A stretch of 64,000 nucleotides of DNA from Oceanobacillus bengalensis (GTDB lineage: Bacteria > Bacillota > Bacilli > Bacillales > Amphibacillaceae). A program made the position numbers and the translations under genes. Under the pieces are notes generated by a model. The model saw nothing but the letters and a program-made list of their open reading frames with translations, ran no database searches and was not told where the DNA came from. Positions 53,658-64,000 of this stretch are shown here, in pieces (position 1 is the first letter of the stretch; each line of letters opens with the position of its first letter). The stretch covers positions 1 through 64,000 of the forward strand of contig NZ_RBZO01000008.1 in NCBI RefSeq assembly GCF_003628445.1, read 5' to 3'.

Positions 53658-54122
53658 TTAATTATAATCCCAAAGTATTTTCCATTCGCCATCAACTTCC
53701 GTCGCGTAGACAGATTGATAGATTGTCATATTCCCATATTTCCCCTTATAACGCTGGTATACGGTCATTTCATATGCAAGAGCTATTGGTTCTTTTACAT
53801 CTTCTATGAACCAGTCTTTCACCTTGTCTACATCATCAATTGAAAAGGAAAAGGACGATACCCCAAAGTGATTAAAAAATACATGGGGACGGTCCTCAAT
53901 ATAATCACCTTTTGTAAATTTTTCTTGCATATAAGGGTGAAACATCTCCCATGACTCTGAAAACATTCCAGCTTGCTCATACTCATAAAATTTTTCCACT
54001 GCACGCTCTGCTTGGCTTTTATCAGAAAAGATTATTCGTGAGAAAATAAAGACAATGATGGAAAGTAAAATAATGATTAAGAGAAAAAAAGTGAGTTTTT
54101 TGCTGTTTCGATTTCTATACAT
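53658..54122 (-). CDS. Membrane-anchored protein of unknown function
   Basis: A 154-residue protein with a basic N-terminus (MYRNRNSKK), one membrane helix (residues about 11-32, FFLLIIILLSIIVFIFS) and an extracytoplasmic domain with conserved-looking aromatic residues (ESWEMFHPYMQEKF, EWKILWDYN). It recalls NTF2-like extracellular domains, where an early helix (AVEKFYEYEQAG) and a final strand (GEWKI) are typical. The start at 54122 follows AAAGGAG at a rather long 12 nt. The in-frame codon 13 residues upstream has no RBS. Family not identified. Confidence 0.6.
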   Translation of the reverse strand: MYRNRNSKKLTFFLLIIILLSIIVFIFSRIIFSDKSQAERAVEKFYEYEQAGMFSESWEMFHPYMQEKFTKGDYIEDRPHVFFNHFGVSSFSFSIDDVDKVKDWFIEDVKEPIALAYEMTVYQRYKGKYGNMTIYQSVYATEVDGEWKILWDYN

Positions 54123-54237
54123 TGCTATAACCAGCTCCTTTTTTTCAGAAGACGTTTTCACTATTTACAAGTTGAAAACGTATATTTGTCCTTCTTTCAT
54201 CATCTTATGAATGGATGAGCTGATTTATTAAAGGAAA

Positions 54238-54795
54238 GGCTGTTTTCTATAAGATTGTTTTAATTACACTCTTTATATAGAGTGTTGATCTCTTTAATTC
54301 AGAGTTTTCCTAAATACACCGTTCCGGAAAGACACTTCGCTTTCCACGGGCGGCTGGTGAGCCTCCTCCGTGCTAACGCACTACGCAGTCTCACCTAGGC
54401 CTATCCTCCCGTAGGAGTCTTCGTGTCTTTCCTCCACTAAGCTCCTGCTCTACTTGATTTCCACAAAAAAACGATGCTTTTGGGAAGAAAAACTGCCCAG
54501 AACGTAATTTTATGTTCGATAGCTTTAATAACATCTAGAGCACTCAATATAGCGTAGGCAGAATGCGTAGACTCCTGCGGGAACAGCACGTGTCCGAAGA
54601 CCCCGCAGTGAGCGTTTTTTGCTCGCGAGGAGGGCTGAGGCCGTGCCCTAAGGTCCGCGAAGCATTCCGCCGCAGCGAATAGCAGCACATAACATTAATA
54701 AGCGTGAACGAGAGCAAAACTATTCTGAATTAAACAAATCCACTATTTACATAAACTGCACACTATAAAAAGCAACAAACAATAAGAAAACATCC
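54238..54795. mobile_element. GGCT-type non-autonomous element (MITE), 558 bp, with 8-bp target duplication
   Basis: Left end GGCTGTTTTCTATAAGATTG (54238-54257). The right end (54771-54795) reads inverted as GGATGTTTTCTTATTGTTTG. Both sides are flanked by the identical 8-mer AAAGGAAA (54230-54237 and 54796-54803). Inside: module A on the minus strand (54320-54436) and module B on the plus strand (54552-54678, tips GGCAGAATGC and GCATTCCGCC). No open frame of value. It lies just downstream of ilvA and upstream of the unknown membrane-protein gene. Confidence 0.9.
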
Positions 54796-54799
54796 AAAG

Positions 54800-54836
54800 G
54801 AAATAACCCATTACCAAGTTACCGGCAATGGGCTAT
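54800..54836 (-). terminator. Weak terminator of the ilv-leu operon
   Basis: On the minus strand AGCCCATTG pairs with TAATGGGTT and is followed by ATTTCC. The T-tract is poor. It overlaps the target-site copy of the neighbouring element. Confidence 0.55.
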
Positions 54837-54844
54837 TGCTGAAT

Positions 54845-55861
54845 CTATAAAGCCATAAATGTATTATTTTTTTCACTACCAAGCCTATTCGCCATTTCCT
54901 GGATCTTAGACATGAATCCAATGTCAAGATTTCCACCACTTATAATTACACCACAATGACGTGAACGAATGTTTTCATGATGGGCAAATAAAGCAGCCAG
55001 CGCTGCAGCTCCTGCACCCTCTACCAATGTTTTATTTCTTTCTAGCATATATACGATAGAAGATGCAATTTCTTCATCCGAAACAGTTACAATATCATCT
55101 ACATAATTCCTTATGATTGGTAGCGTTAAATCACCTGGCTCTTTGACCGCAATGCCTTCAGCAATCGTTTGAACCCTGTCTAACGTCCGAAGCGATTTAC
55201 TATGATAGCTATTATACATTGCTGCAGCACCACTTGCTTGTACGCCAATAATTTTTATATTGCGATTTACATGCTTCGCTGCGACCGCAACGCCACTAAT
55301 TAACCCGCCGCCACCTATCGGAACAAGAATCGTATCTAATCTGTCCTCTTGCCGAAGCATTTCCATTACCATCGTCCCTTGACCAATCATCACTTCATAA
55401 TCATTAAACGGATGAATATACTCAGCACCACTTATTAATTGACGCTCTAAGCTTGCTCGATAAGCCTCTTGAAAGCTTTCACCTATGAGTACGACCTCTG
55501 CCCCGTAATTCTTCGTTGCGTTTACTTTCGCATGTGGTGTGTTCACAGGCATAAAAATAGTCGCTTTTACTCCAAGCTTTTTAGAAGCCAAAGCCACACC
55601 TTGTGCATGATTACCCGCTGATGCCGTGATTACACCTTTCGCAAGTTGTTTTTTTGTTAATTGCATCAGTTTATAACTTGCTCCACGAAACTTAAATGCA
55701 CCTGTTTTCTGTTGATTTTCCATCTTAAAGTAAACATGTTTCCCGACTAATCTATTCGTTGTTTCGGATGTAACAAGTGGCGTACGATGCACAATATGCG
55801 CTAACCGCTTCCATGCTTTGTGAACTAAGTCACCATTTATAGAATCCCCAAGCTTACTCAC
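54845..55861 (-). CDS. ilvA: Threonine dehydratase without ACT domain (ilvA position)
   Basis: A 338-residue PLP enzyme making 2-oxobutyrate for isoleucine. The PLP lysine lies in TGAFKFRGASYK (about residue 53), the Asn loop is SAGNHAQGVAL, and the phosphate loop is PIGGGGLISG. Bacillus IlvA is about 420 residues with a C-terminal ACT-like isoleucine-sensing domain. This protein stops at the end of the catalytic domain, so feedback inhibition is probably absent. Last gene of the ilv-leu operon, 16 bp after leuD. The transposon-like element begins 50 bp beyond its stop. Confidence 0.9.
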   Translation of the reverse strand: MSKLGDSINGDLVHKAWKRLAHIVHRTPLVTSETTNRLVGKHVYFKMENQQKTGAFKFRGASYKLMQLTKKQLAKGVITASAGNHAQGVALASKKLGVKATIFMPVNTPHAKVNATKNYGAEVVLIGESFQEAYRASLERQLISGAEYIHPFNDYEVMIGQGTMVMEMLRQEDRLDTILVPIGGGGLISGVAVAAKHVNRNIKIIGVQASGAAAMYNSYHSKSLRTLDRVQTIAEGIAVKEPGDLTLPIIRNYVDDIVTVSDEEIASSIVYMLERNKTLVEGAGAAALAALFAHHENIRSRHCGVIISGGNLDIGFMSKIQEMANRLGSEKNNTFMAL

Positions 55862-55877
55862 TCCTTATGATCTGGTC

Positions 55878-56465
55878 TTAAACTAATCTCGCATTCTCGT
55901 AATCTTCAATCTTTTTTTTCAATTGTAAAGTCAATGCAATATCATCCCAGCCATTTAATAGCTTTTCTTTATGATATGCAGGAATAGAAAATCCCACCAC
56001 GGTTCCTTCCTCATCTGTGATTGTTTGATTTTCTAAGTCTACGCTTAACTTAAATGTACCATCTTCTGCCTGTTTCATCCATTCTAACATTTGCTTTTCC
56101 TCCATTTGGATAAGAAGTAAGCCATTTTTTAATGCATTATTATGGAAAATATCTGCAAAACTTGGCGCAATAATGACTTTGAATCCATAATCCAATAATG
56201 ACCACGGCGCATGCTCACGAGATGATCCACAACCGAAGTTTTCACCTGCTAATAGGATCGAACTCCCATCAAACTGTTTCTTATTTAAGTCAAAATCAGC
56301 ACGCTTCTTCCCTTCATTATCAAAACGCCAATTATAAAAAAGGTACGCACCAAAACCTGTTCGCTCAATTCGTTTCAGAAATTGCTTCGGAATAATTTGA
56401 TCGGTGTCAACATTTGTACGATTTAATGGAAATGCAAATCCATCATGCTTTTTAAAGGCTTCCAT
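55878..56465 (-). CDS. leuD: 3-isopropylmalate dehydratase small subunit
   Basis: A 195-residue swivelling-domain subunit that pairs with LeuC. The signature FGCGSSREHAPW (residues about 76-87) contacts the substrate. The N-terminal NRTNVDTDQIIPKQFLK is typical. Length is standard. It is 14 bp after leuC, within the operon. Confidence 0.95.
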   Translation of the reverse strand: MEAFKKHDGFAFPLNRTNVDTDQIIPKQFLKRIERTGFGAYLFYNWRFDNEGKKRADFDLNKKQFDGSSILLAGENFGCGSSREHAPWSLLDYGFKVIIAPSFADIFHNNALKNGLLLIQMEEKQMLEWMKQAEDGTFKLSVDLENQTITDEEGTVVGFSIPAYHKEKLLNGWDDIALTLQLKKKIEDYENARLV

Positions 56466-56479
56466 CCCTACTTCACCTC

Positions 56480-57889
56480 CTAGTTTAGTACGCCAGCAGA
56501 AAATTTACGAACATCAACAAAATGCCCGTGGGTAGCAGCTGCTGCAGCCATTTCTGGACTTACAAGATGCGTTCTGGCACCATTTCCTTGTCGTCCTTCA
56601 AAATTGCGGTTCGATGTTGATGCACAACGTCCACCTGGAGGAACGATGTCATCATTCATACCTAGGCACATACTGCATCCCGATTCACGCCACTCAAATC
56701 CTGCCGCTTTAAAAATTTGGTCAATCCCCAGTTTCTCCGCTTCTAATTTCACACCGAATGAACCCGGTACAACGATTGCTTTTACGCCATCTTTGACGGT
56801 TTTCCCTTCAATAATGGATGCTGCTTTTTGAAGATCACTTAGCCTGGAATTGGTACAAGAGCCAATAAAAACATGATCAATTTCAATCGAGGTAATCGAC
56901 TGATTCTCTTCTAGTCCCATGTATTCTAATGCACGTTTCACATCATCCCTATGCTCCACTTCATCAAGACTTGGCGTACTACCACTAATTGGTACACACA
57001 TGCTCGGATTCGTCCCCCATGATACTTGTGGTTCCACTTCTTCCGCATTAATCACAACGGTATGGTCATATGTCGCACCTTCATCTGTTGCAAGTGCAAG
57101 CCATTCCTCTGCCTTCTTGTCAAAAGCTTCCCCTTTCGGAACATATTCCCTACCTCTTAGGAATTCAACCGTTTTTTCATCAGGACTAATTAGACCTGCT
57201 CTAGCCCCACCCTCAATGGACATATTACAAATGGTCATACGTCCTTCCATTGATAACTTATGAATGGCATCCCCAGTATATTCCATGACATAACCTGTTC
57301 CAAATCGCACACCAAACTTAGCTATAATTGCTAAAATCAAGTCTTTTGCTGTAACGCCAGGACTTAAATTCCCTTGCACATGTACATTCAATGTCTTTGG
57401 ACGTTCTTGCCAAATTGTTTGTGTTGCAAGTACGTGCTCTACTTCACTTGTTCCGATTCCAAAAGCTAGCGCACCAAATGCCCCATGTGTCGAGGTATGA
57501 CTATCCCCGCAAACAATTGTCTTTCCTGGTTGTGTGAGACCTAACTGTGGCCCAATAACATGAACAATTCCTTGATCTGGATGGAAAATATCTGCAAGTT
57601 TTATACCGAATTCTTGTGTATTATCACGCAATGTTTCCATTTGCCTTTTGGCAATTTGATCTTTCACTTCATCACGATTTCTCGTTGGAACATTATGGTC
57701 CATTGTTGCATATGTAAGGTCAGGGCGACGTACCTTTCTCCCTGCTAACCTCAAACCTTCAAATGCCTGTGGCGATGTTACTTCATGGACCAAATGCTGA
57801 TCAATATAAAGTAAATCTGGTTTTCCTTCTTCACGGCTAACAACGTGTTTCTCCCAAATTTTTTCGATTATTGTTTTGGCTTTTCCCAT
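56480..57889 (-). CDS. leuC: 3-isopropylmalate dehydratase large subunit
   Basis: A 469-residue aconitase-family enzyme isomerising 2- to 3-isopropylmalate. The [4Fe-4S] ligands are the Cys in FIGSCTNSR and the two in CSMCLGMN. The start at 57889 ([12 protein letters not shown]) is chosen because GGAGGGG lies 8 nt upstream. An in-frame ATG at 57907 would overlap leuB and has no RBS. Confidence 0.95.
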   Translation of the reverse strand: MGKAKTIIEKIWEKHVVSREEGKPDLLYIDQHLVHEVTSPQAFEGLRLAGRKVRRPDLTYATMDHNVPTRNRDEVKDQIAKRQMETLRDNTQEFGIKLADIFHPDQGIVHVIGPQLGLTQPGKTIVCGDSHTSTHGAFGALAFGIGTSEVEHVLATQTIWQERPKTLNVHVQGNLSPGVTAKDLILAIIAKFGVRFGTGYVMEYTGDAIHKLSMEGRMTICNMSIEGGARAGLISPDEKTVEFLRGREYVPKGEAFDKKAEEWLALATDEGATYDHTVVINAEEVEPQVSWGTNPSMCVPISGSTPSLDEVEHRDDVKRALEYMGLEENQSITSIEIDHVFIGSCTNSRLSDLQKAASIIEGKTVKDGVKAIVVPGSFGVKLEAEKLGIDQIFKAAGFEWRESGCSMCLGMNDDIVPPGGRCASTSNRNFEGRQGNGARTHLVSPEMAAAAATHGHFVDVRKFSAGVLN

Positions 57890-57903
57890 TTTCGCCCCTC
57901 CAA

Positions 57904-59010
57904 TCAACTATACATATTGCTAATGCTATCTGAGACACTTTTTGATGTTAGGTTTTCTAATACAATTTCTGTTATCTCTTTTGTTCCTACTTGTTTTCCG
58001 TCTTTTATTCTTAAATCAGCTGTATGGTAACCTTGTTCTAAGCAAGCACCTACTGCTCTTTCTATTTCTGATGCTTCCTCTTCCATCCCAAAAGAGAAAC
58101 GGAGCATTAATGCTGCTGATAAAATCATTCCTAAAGGATTGCAGATTCCACGTCCTGCGATATCTGGTGCAGAGCCATGAACGGGTTCATATAGCCCAAC
58201 TCCATCTGTACGAACACTTGCAGATGGCAGCATTCCGAGTGACCCTGTTAGGACGGATGCTTCATCACTTAAAATATCTCCAAATAAATTCTCGGTTACG
58301 ATCACATCAAACTCGCTTGGATTCGTTATTAGTTTCATCGCACATGCATCAACTAACACGTGTTCTACCGTAACATCTGGATAATCTTTTGCTTTTTCAT
58401 TAACAATTTCACGCCATAGTCTACTAGATTCAAGTACGTTTGCTTTATCAACAGATGTAAGATGCTTTCTCCGTATTCGTGCACTTTCAAACCCTTTTTC
58501 TATGATTCTTTCCATTTCAAATCGTGTATAAGAAAGAGTATCAACTACCGCATTTCCATCCTCCGTACGCTCACTTGGTGTTCCAAAATAGAGCCCACCT
58601 GTTAGTTCACGAACGATTAAGATATCACTATTATTGATAATTTCTTCTTTTAATGGTGAGGCGTGAAGCAACGGTTTAAATCCTTTTACTGGACGTAAAT
58701 TAGCAAATAGGCCTAGAGACTTACGAATTCCGAGCAATCCCTTTTCAGGTCTCATTTTCGCTGGAACGGTATCCCATTTCGGCCCACCGACAGCACCTAA
58801 GAGAATTGCATCTGCGTTCCTACAAGCTTTCACCGTATCATCTGGAAGAGGTGTACCGAACCTGTCAATTGCATCTCCACCTATTGCATGCTGATGGAAA
58901 GTGAATTCATGGCCAAATTCAGTCGCAACCGAATTTAAAACAACTTTGGCTGAATCTATAATTTCTCTTCCAATACCATCCCCTGGAAGAAGGATAATTT
59001 GTTTATTCAT
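57904..59010 (-). CDS. leuB: 3-isopropylmalate dehydrogenase
   Basis: A 368-residue NAD-dependent oxidative decarboxylase. [11 protein letters not shown] opens the protein. Substrate residues lie in [15 protein letters not shown], and the metal-binding Asp residues in [18 protein letters not shown]. The NAD site is [12 protein letters not shown]. The start follows AAGGGAGGA. A 350-bp gap holding a repeat separates it from leuA. Confidence 0.96.
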   Translation of the reverse strand: MNKQIILLPGDGIGREIIDSAKVVLNSVATEFGHEFTFHQHAIGGDAIDRFGTPLPDDTVKACRNADAILLGAVGGPKWDTVPAKMRPEKGLLGIRKSLGLFANLRPVKGFKPLLHASPLKEEIINNSDILIVRELTGGLYFGTPSERTEDGNAVVDTLSYTRFEMERIIEKGFESARIRRKHLTSVDKANVLESSRLWREIVNEKAKDYPDVTVEHVLVDACAMKLITNPSEFDVIVTENLFGDILSDEASVLTGSLGMLPSASVRTDGVGLYEPVHGSAPDIAGRGICNPLGMILSAALMLRFSFGMEEEASEIERAVGACLEQGYHTADLRIKDGKQVGTKEITEIVLENLTSKSVSDSISNMYS

Positions 59011-59046
59011 TATCGATTTCCTCCCTTATATAGGTTGTGAGCTTTT

Positions 59047-59350
59047 ATAACAAAGGCTCTTTTCTAAGTTTCTTGCCTTTTATTCTTCGGAGTTGATATA
59101 AACTGCGAAGTAAGTGCACGTTGATTTCCGCTCTGGGCAGCCAGTACGCTTTCCGCTACAATCAACCATAATGTTAGCAATAATAATTTCAGGAGTTGAA
59201 TGGCACAAACACAGTGGAGGCAATACACGTGGACTCCTGCGGTAGGAGAGGCCTAGGTAAGACTACGTAGTGCGTTAGCACAGAGGAGGCTCACCAGCCG
59301 CCCGAAAAACGGAGTGTATTGCCGGAACGGCTGGTTAGTGCATTACATCA
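59047..59350. repeat. GGCT-type composite element between leuA and leuB
   Basis: Left end GGCTCTTTTCT at 59055. The shared GTTGATATAAACTGCGA stretch follows, then module C (59114-59157, GCACGTTGATTTCCGCT...GTACGCTTTCCGC) and module A (59213-59330, tips GGCAATACAC and GTGTATTGCC) on the plus strand. The right end is not clear and no target duplication was found. It lies within the operon, antisense to it. Confidence 0.75.
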
Positions 59351-59364
59351 AATTACCTCAAATG

Positions 59365-61951
<2,587 letters not shown>

Positions 61952-61967
61952 TTATATTTATTGGTTA

Positions 61968-62152
61968 ATTGTTTGTTGTTATTGATATAAACTACGACAT
62001 AATTTAAGATAATGAATCTTCCCACCGTTCCGGCAATACACTTCGCTTTCTGTGGCGGCTGCTGCGCGTACTGCCCGCAGCGGAAATCAACATGCACTCG
62101 CGTCGGATTTCATATCTATTTGACAAAAACAACAATCTTATAGAAAACAGTC
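61968..62152. repeat. GGCT-type composite element between ilvN and ilvC (truncated)
   Basis: The right end (62131-62152) reads inverted as GACTGTTTTCTATAAGATTG, nearly identical to the 54.2-kb left end. The left terminus is missing, but GTTGTTATTGATATAAAC (from 61975) is shared. Inside, a module A tip (CCGTTCCGGCAATACACTTC, from 62026) runs directly into module C on the minus strand (to about 62105). AATTGTTT occurs on both sides (61967-61974 and 62153-62160). Confidence 0.75.
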
Positions 62153-62158
62153 AATTGT

Positions 62159-62677
62159 TTAAATAATTACTGTATTAAATTCGTGCAACGACTGTGGTTG
62201 CTGTCCACGTAAAAATGCTGTGACACCAGTTCGAGTTAATTCCTTAATGCCAAATGGTCGTAGCAATGAAATGAGTGCATCAACCTTGTCGGGCTTTCCT
62301 GTTACTTGGATGATTAAGCTATCTTTACTTACATCAATAACAGAAGCCCTAAACGGTTGGATAACTCCTTGAATTTCCGTGCGATTCTGACCGGTACTCC
62401 CTACCTTGATTAATGCTAATTCCCTTGCTACCATTGCTTTATCGGTGACATCTGAAACTTTTAACACATCAATTTGTTTATTTAATTGCTTCGTTAATTG
62501 CTCAAGCTTCTGATTATCACTAATTTCAACGACAAATGTCATTTTGGAAATTCCTTCTGTTTCGGATGCTCCAACGGAAATACTTTCAATATTAAATTGG
62601 CGTTTTGATAACATTCCCGTAATGCGATTGAGTACACCACTACGATTTTGTACGGTTGCAGTTATGATTCGTTTCAT
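62159..62677 (-). CDS. ilvN: Acetolactate synthase small (regulatory) subunit
   Basis: A 172-residue subunit with an N-terminal ACT domain ([20 protein letters not shown]) that binds valine and a C-terminal domain contacting IlvB. Length matches Bacillus IlvH/IlvN. Its start overlaps the ilvB stop as ATGA, so the two subunits are translationally coupled. Confidence 0.95.
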   Translation of the reverse strand: MKRIITATVQNRSGVLNRITGMLSKRQFNIESISVGASETEGISKMTFVVEISDNQKLEQLTKQLNKQIDVLKVSDVTDKAMVARELALIKVGSTGQNRTEIQGVIQPFRASVIDVSKDSLIIQVTGKPDKVDALISLLRPFGIKELTRTGVTAFLRGQQPQSLHEFNTVII

Positions 62678-64000
62678 TTCGTCACCCCAATCATCTCGTG
62701 GTTTCCTTTACCTGGTGCAACCATTGGGTATACACACTCTTTCTTGACTACTCGGCAATCGACAACAACTGGACCATTATAGGAAAATACATCCTCAAGT
62801 ATTGCAGGAACATCTTCCTCCCGATCAACACGTATCCCCCTGATATCATAGCTTTCAGCAAGTTTTACGAAGTCGGGATTTACCTGTAAAAGTGACTCAG
62901 AGTAACGCTCTTCATAAAATTTCTCTTGCCATTGCCGAACCATACCAAGTGCCTCGTTGTTCACAATAATCACTTTTACTGGTAAGTTCTGTGTCTTCAG
63001 TACGGATAACTCTTGCAATGTCATTTGAAATCCGCCATCACCAACAATCGAAACAACAAGTTCTTCTGGCTTTCCAATTTGTGCCCCGATTGCTGCCGGG
63101 AATCCAAATCCCATCGTACCTAGACCTCCTGATGTCACCCATTTATTTGGTTGGTCAAACTTATAAAATTGTGCTGCCCACATTTGATGCTGTCCAACGT
63201 CTGTCGTAACGATTGCTTCACCTTTTGTTATCTTACATACCTGTTCGATTAACCACTGTGGTGAAATAAGGTCACTTGAGCGTTCATACCAAAGTGGATA
63301 GTTCACTTTATTTTTACTTACCCTTTCTAACCAGGGTTCATGACTCTCCATTTCCATGTCGTCAACTAATAATGCGAGTAAGGATGCTTTTGCATCGGCA
63401 ACAACAGGAATTTTAGTTGTTATGTTTTTCCCAATCTCTGCAGGGTCTATGTCAATATGCGCGACCTTTGCATTTGGCGCAAAATGTTTGATAGCACCTG
63501 TGAGTCGATCATCAAATCTTGCTCCAATGTTGATTAGTAAATCTGATTCGTAAATTGCCATATTTGCAGCATACGTACCATGCATACCTGCCATTCCCAA
63601 TGATTGGTGATGATTCCCCGGAAAACTTCCAAGTCCAAGCAATGTAGTCGTTACAGGCAACTGGTACTTTTCAGCAAATTGTTTTAGTTCCTCAGACGCA
63701 TCTGCAAATAATACACCAGCTCCAGCAAGTAGTAGTGGTCGTTTTGCACGACTCAAGGCATCTTTCAATTTTTTAATTTGTAATGGGTTCGGTTTCACGG
63801 TTGGCTGGTATCCAGGTAATTGGAAATCCGAATCAAATTCCGTCGTTGCAATGGATTGTGCAATATTTTTCGGGATATCTACAACCACTGGCCCTGGACG
63901 CCCTGTGGAAGCAATATGAAATGCTTCCTTAACAATTCTTGGTAAGTCCGCTAGATTGGTCACCTGATAATTGTATTTCGTAATTGGAGTAGTAATCCCA
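62674..64000 (-). CDS. ilvB: Acetolactate synthase large subunit (5' end beyond the window)
   Basis: The C-terminal 442 residues of a ThDP-dependent enzyme making acetolactate from pyruvate. The frame continues to the window edge as [20 protein letters not shown], so about 120 N-terminal residues are missing. The central FAD/Rossmann domain ([15 protein letters not shown]) and the ThDP motif ([13 protein letters not shown]...NNEALGM) are present. First visible gene of the operon. Any leader control lies outside. Confidence 0.95.
   Translation of the reverse strand, partial: GITTPITKYNYQVTNLADLPRIVKEAFHIASTGRPGPVVVDIPKNIAQSIATTEFDSDFQLPGYQPTVKPNPLQIKKLKDALSRAKRPLLLAGAGVLFADASEELKQFAEKYQLPVTTTLLGLGSFPGNHHQSLGMAGMHGTYAANMAIYESDLLINIGARFDDRLTGAIKHFAPNAKVAHIDIDPAEIGKNITTKIPVVADAKASLLALLVDDMEMESHEPWLERVSKNKVNYPLWYERSSDLISPQWLIEQVCKITKGEAIVTTDVGQHQMWAAQFYKFDQPNKWVTSGGLGTMGFGFPAAIGAQIGKPEELVVSIVGDGGFQMTLQELSVLKTQNLPVKVIIVNNEALGMVRQWQEKFYEERYSESLLQVNPDFVKLAESYDIRGIRVDREEDVPAILEDVFSYNGPVVVDCRVVKKECVYPMVAPGKGNHEMIGVTK

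Noticed and set aside
53217-53843. Small plus-strand genes at 53217-53435 and 53547-53843
   Set aside because: The first runs into a terminator with no RBS. The second is mostly antisense to the membrane-protein gene at 53658-54122.
54437-54688. 83-codon frame on the minus strand at 54.5 kb
   Set aside because: It is the complement of repeat module B. The related copy at 42.3 kb gives a different sequence, so it is not conserved as protein.

Overview
The window comes from a low-GC, spore-forming Gram-positive bacterium of the Bacillaceae. Gene content (YtaF, YyaL, CvfB, a ywrABCD-like cluster, an ilv-leu operon ending in ilvA) and the many interspersed repeats point towards a halotolerant genus near Oceanobacillus or Virgibacillus. 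The genus is an inference.

Layout. 1-3.4 kb is a decaying segment: a small BtrH-N-like protein survives, but a peptide-type ABC exporter, an XRE/TPR (RNPP-like) regulator, an IS21 helper (IstB) and a DUF5412 gene are all broken. 3.7-16.3 kb is housekeeping: yyaL, a heptad-repeat coiled-coil protein, a 7Fe ferredoxin, topB, ytaF, an AEC transporter, cvfB, small proteins and an M3 oligopeptidase. Within it lies a 1.6 kb gene-free stretch with a 36-unit 20-bp tandem array, a strong promoter, two structured repeats and a terminator.

16.5-27.1 kb is a peptide/asparagine utilisation locus: oppA-oppB-oppC-asparaginase-oppDF (minus strand), divergent from a PepV-type dipeptidase, and then a sigma-54 enhancer-binding regulator. 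Both divergent transcripts have textbook -24/-12 promoters. Three ATAGGGTG-like boxes lie between them.

27.2-32.3 kb holds a broken fic gene, a HAD phosphatase, and a ywrABCD-like group (two half-size chromate transporters, gamma-glutamyltransferase, Lrp/AsnC regulator). 32.6-38.5 kb is a second opp operon. 38.5-43.4 kb has a threonine dehydratase divergent from pflB, then pflA. 43.5-46.6 kb has a YciI protein, asparagine synthase and rpiA. 46.8-52.9 kb is a third opp operon (D-F-B-C-A). 54.8-64 kb is the branched-chain amino-acid operon ilvB-ilvN-ilvC-leuA-leuB-leuC-leuD-ilvA. ilvB runs off the right edge.

The most novel material is non-coding. (i) A non-autonomous transposon family has GGCT(G/C)TTTTCT ends; two copies have 8-bp target duplications. 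It carries mosaic internal modules whose stems covary, and it sits inside several operons. (ii) A second structured repeat ('D') always lies in the sense direction just 5' of a gene; two copies start within a few bases of oppC stop codons and precede oppA. (iii) Three intergenic arrays consist of about 20-bp units. (iv) The divergent sigma-54 peptide/asparaginase regulon has a regulator with a non-Fis C-terminus.
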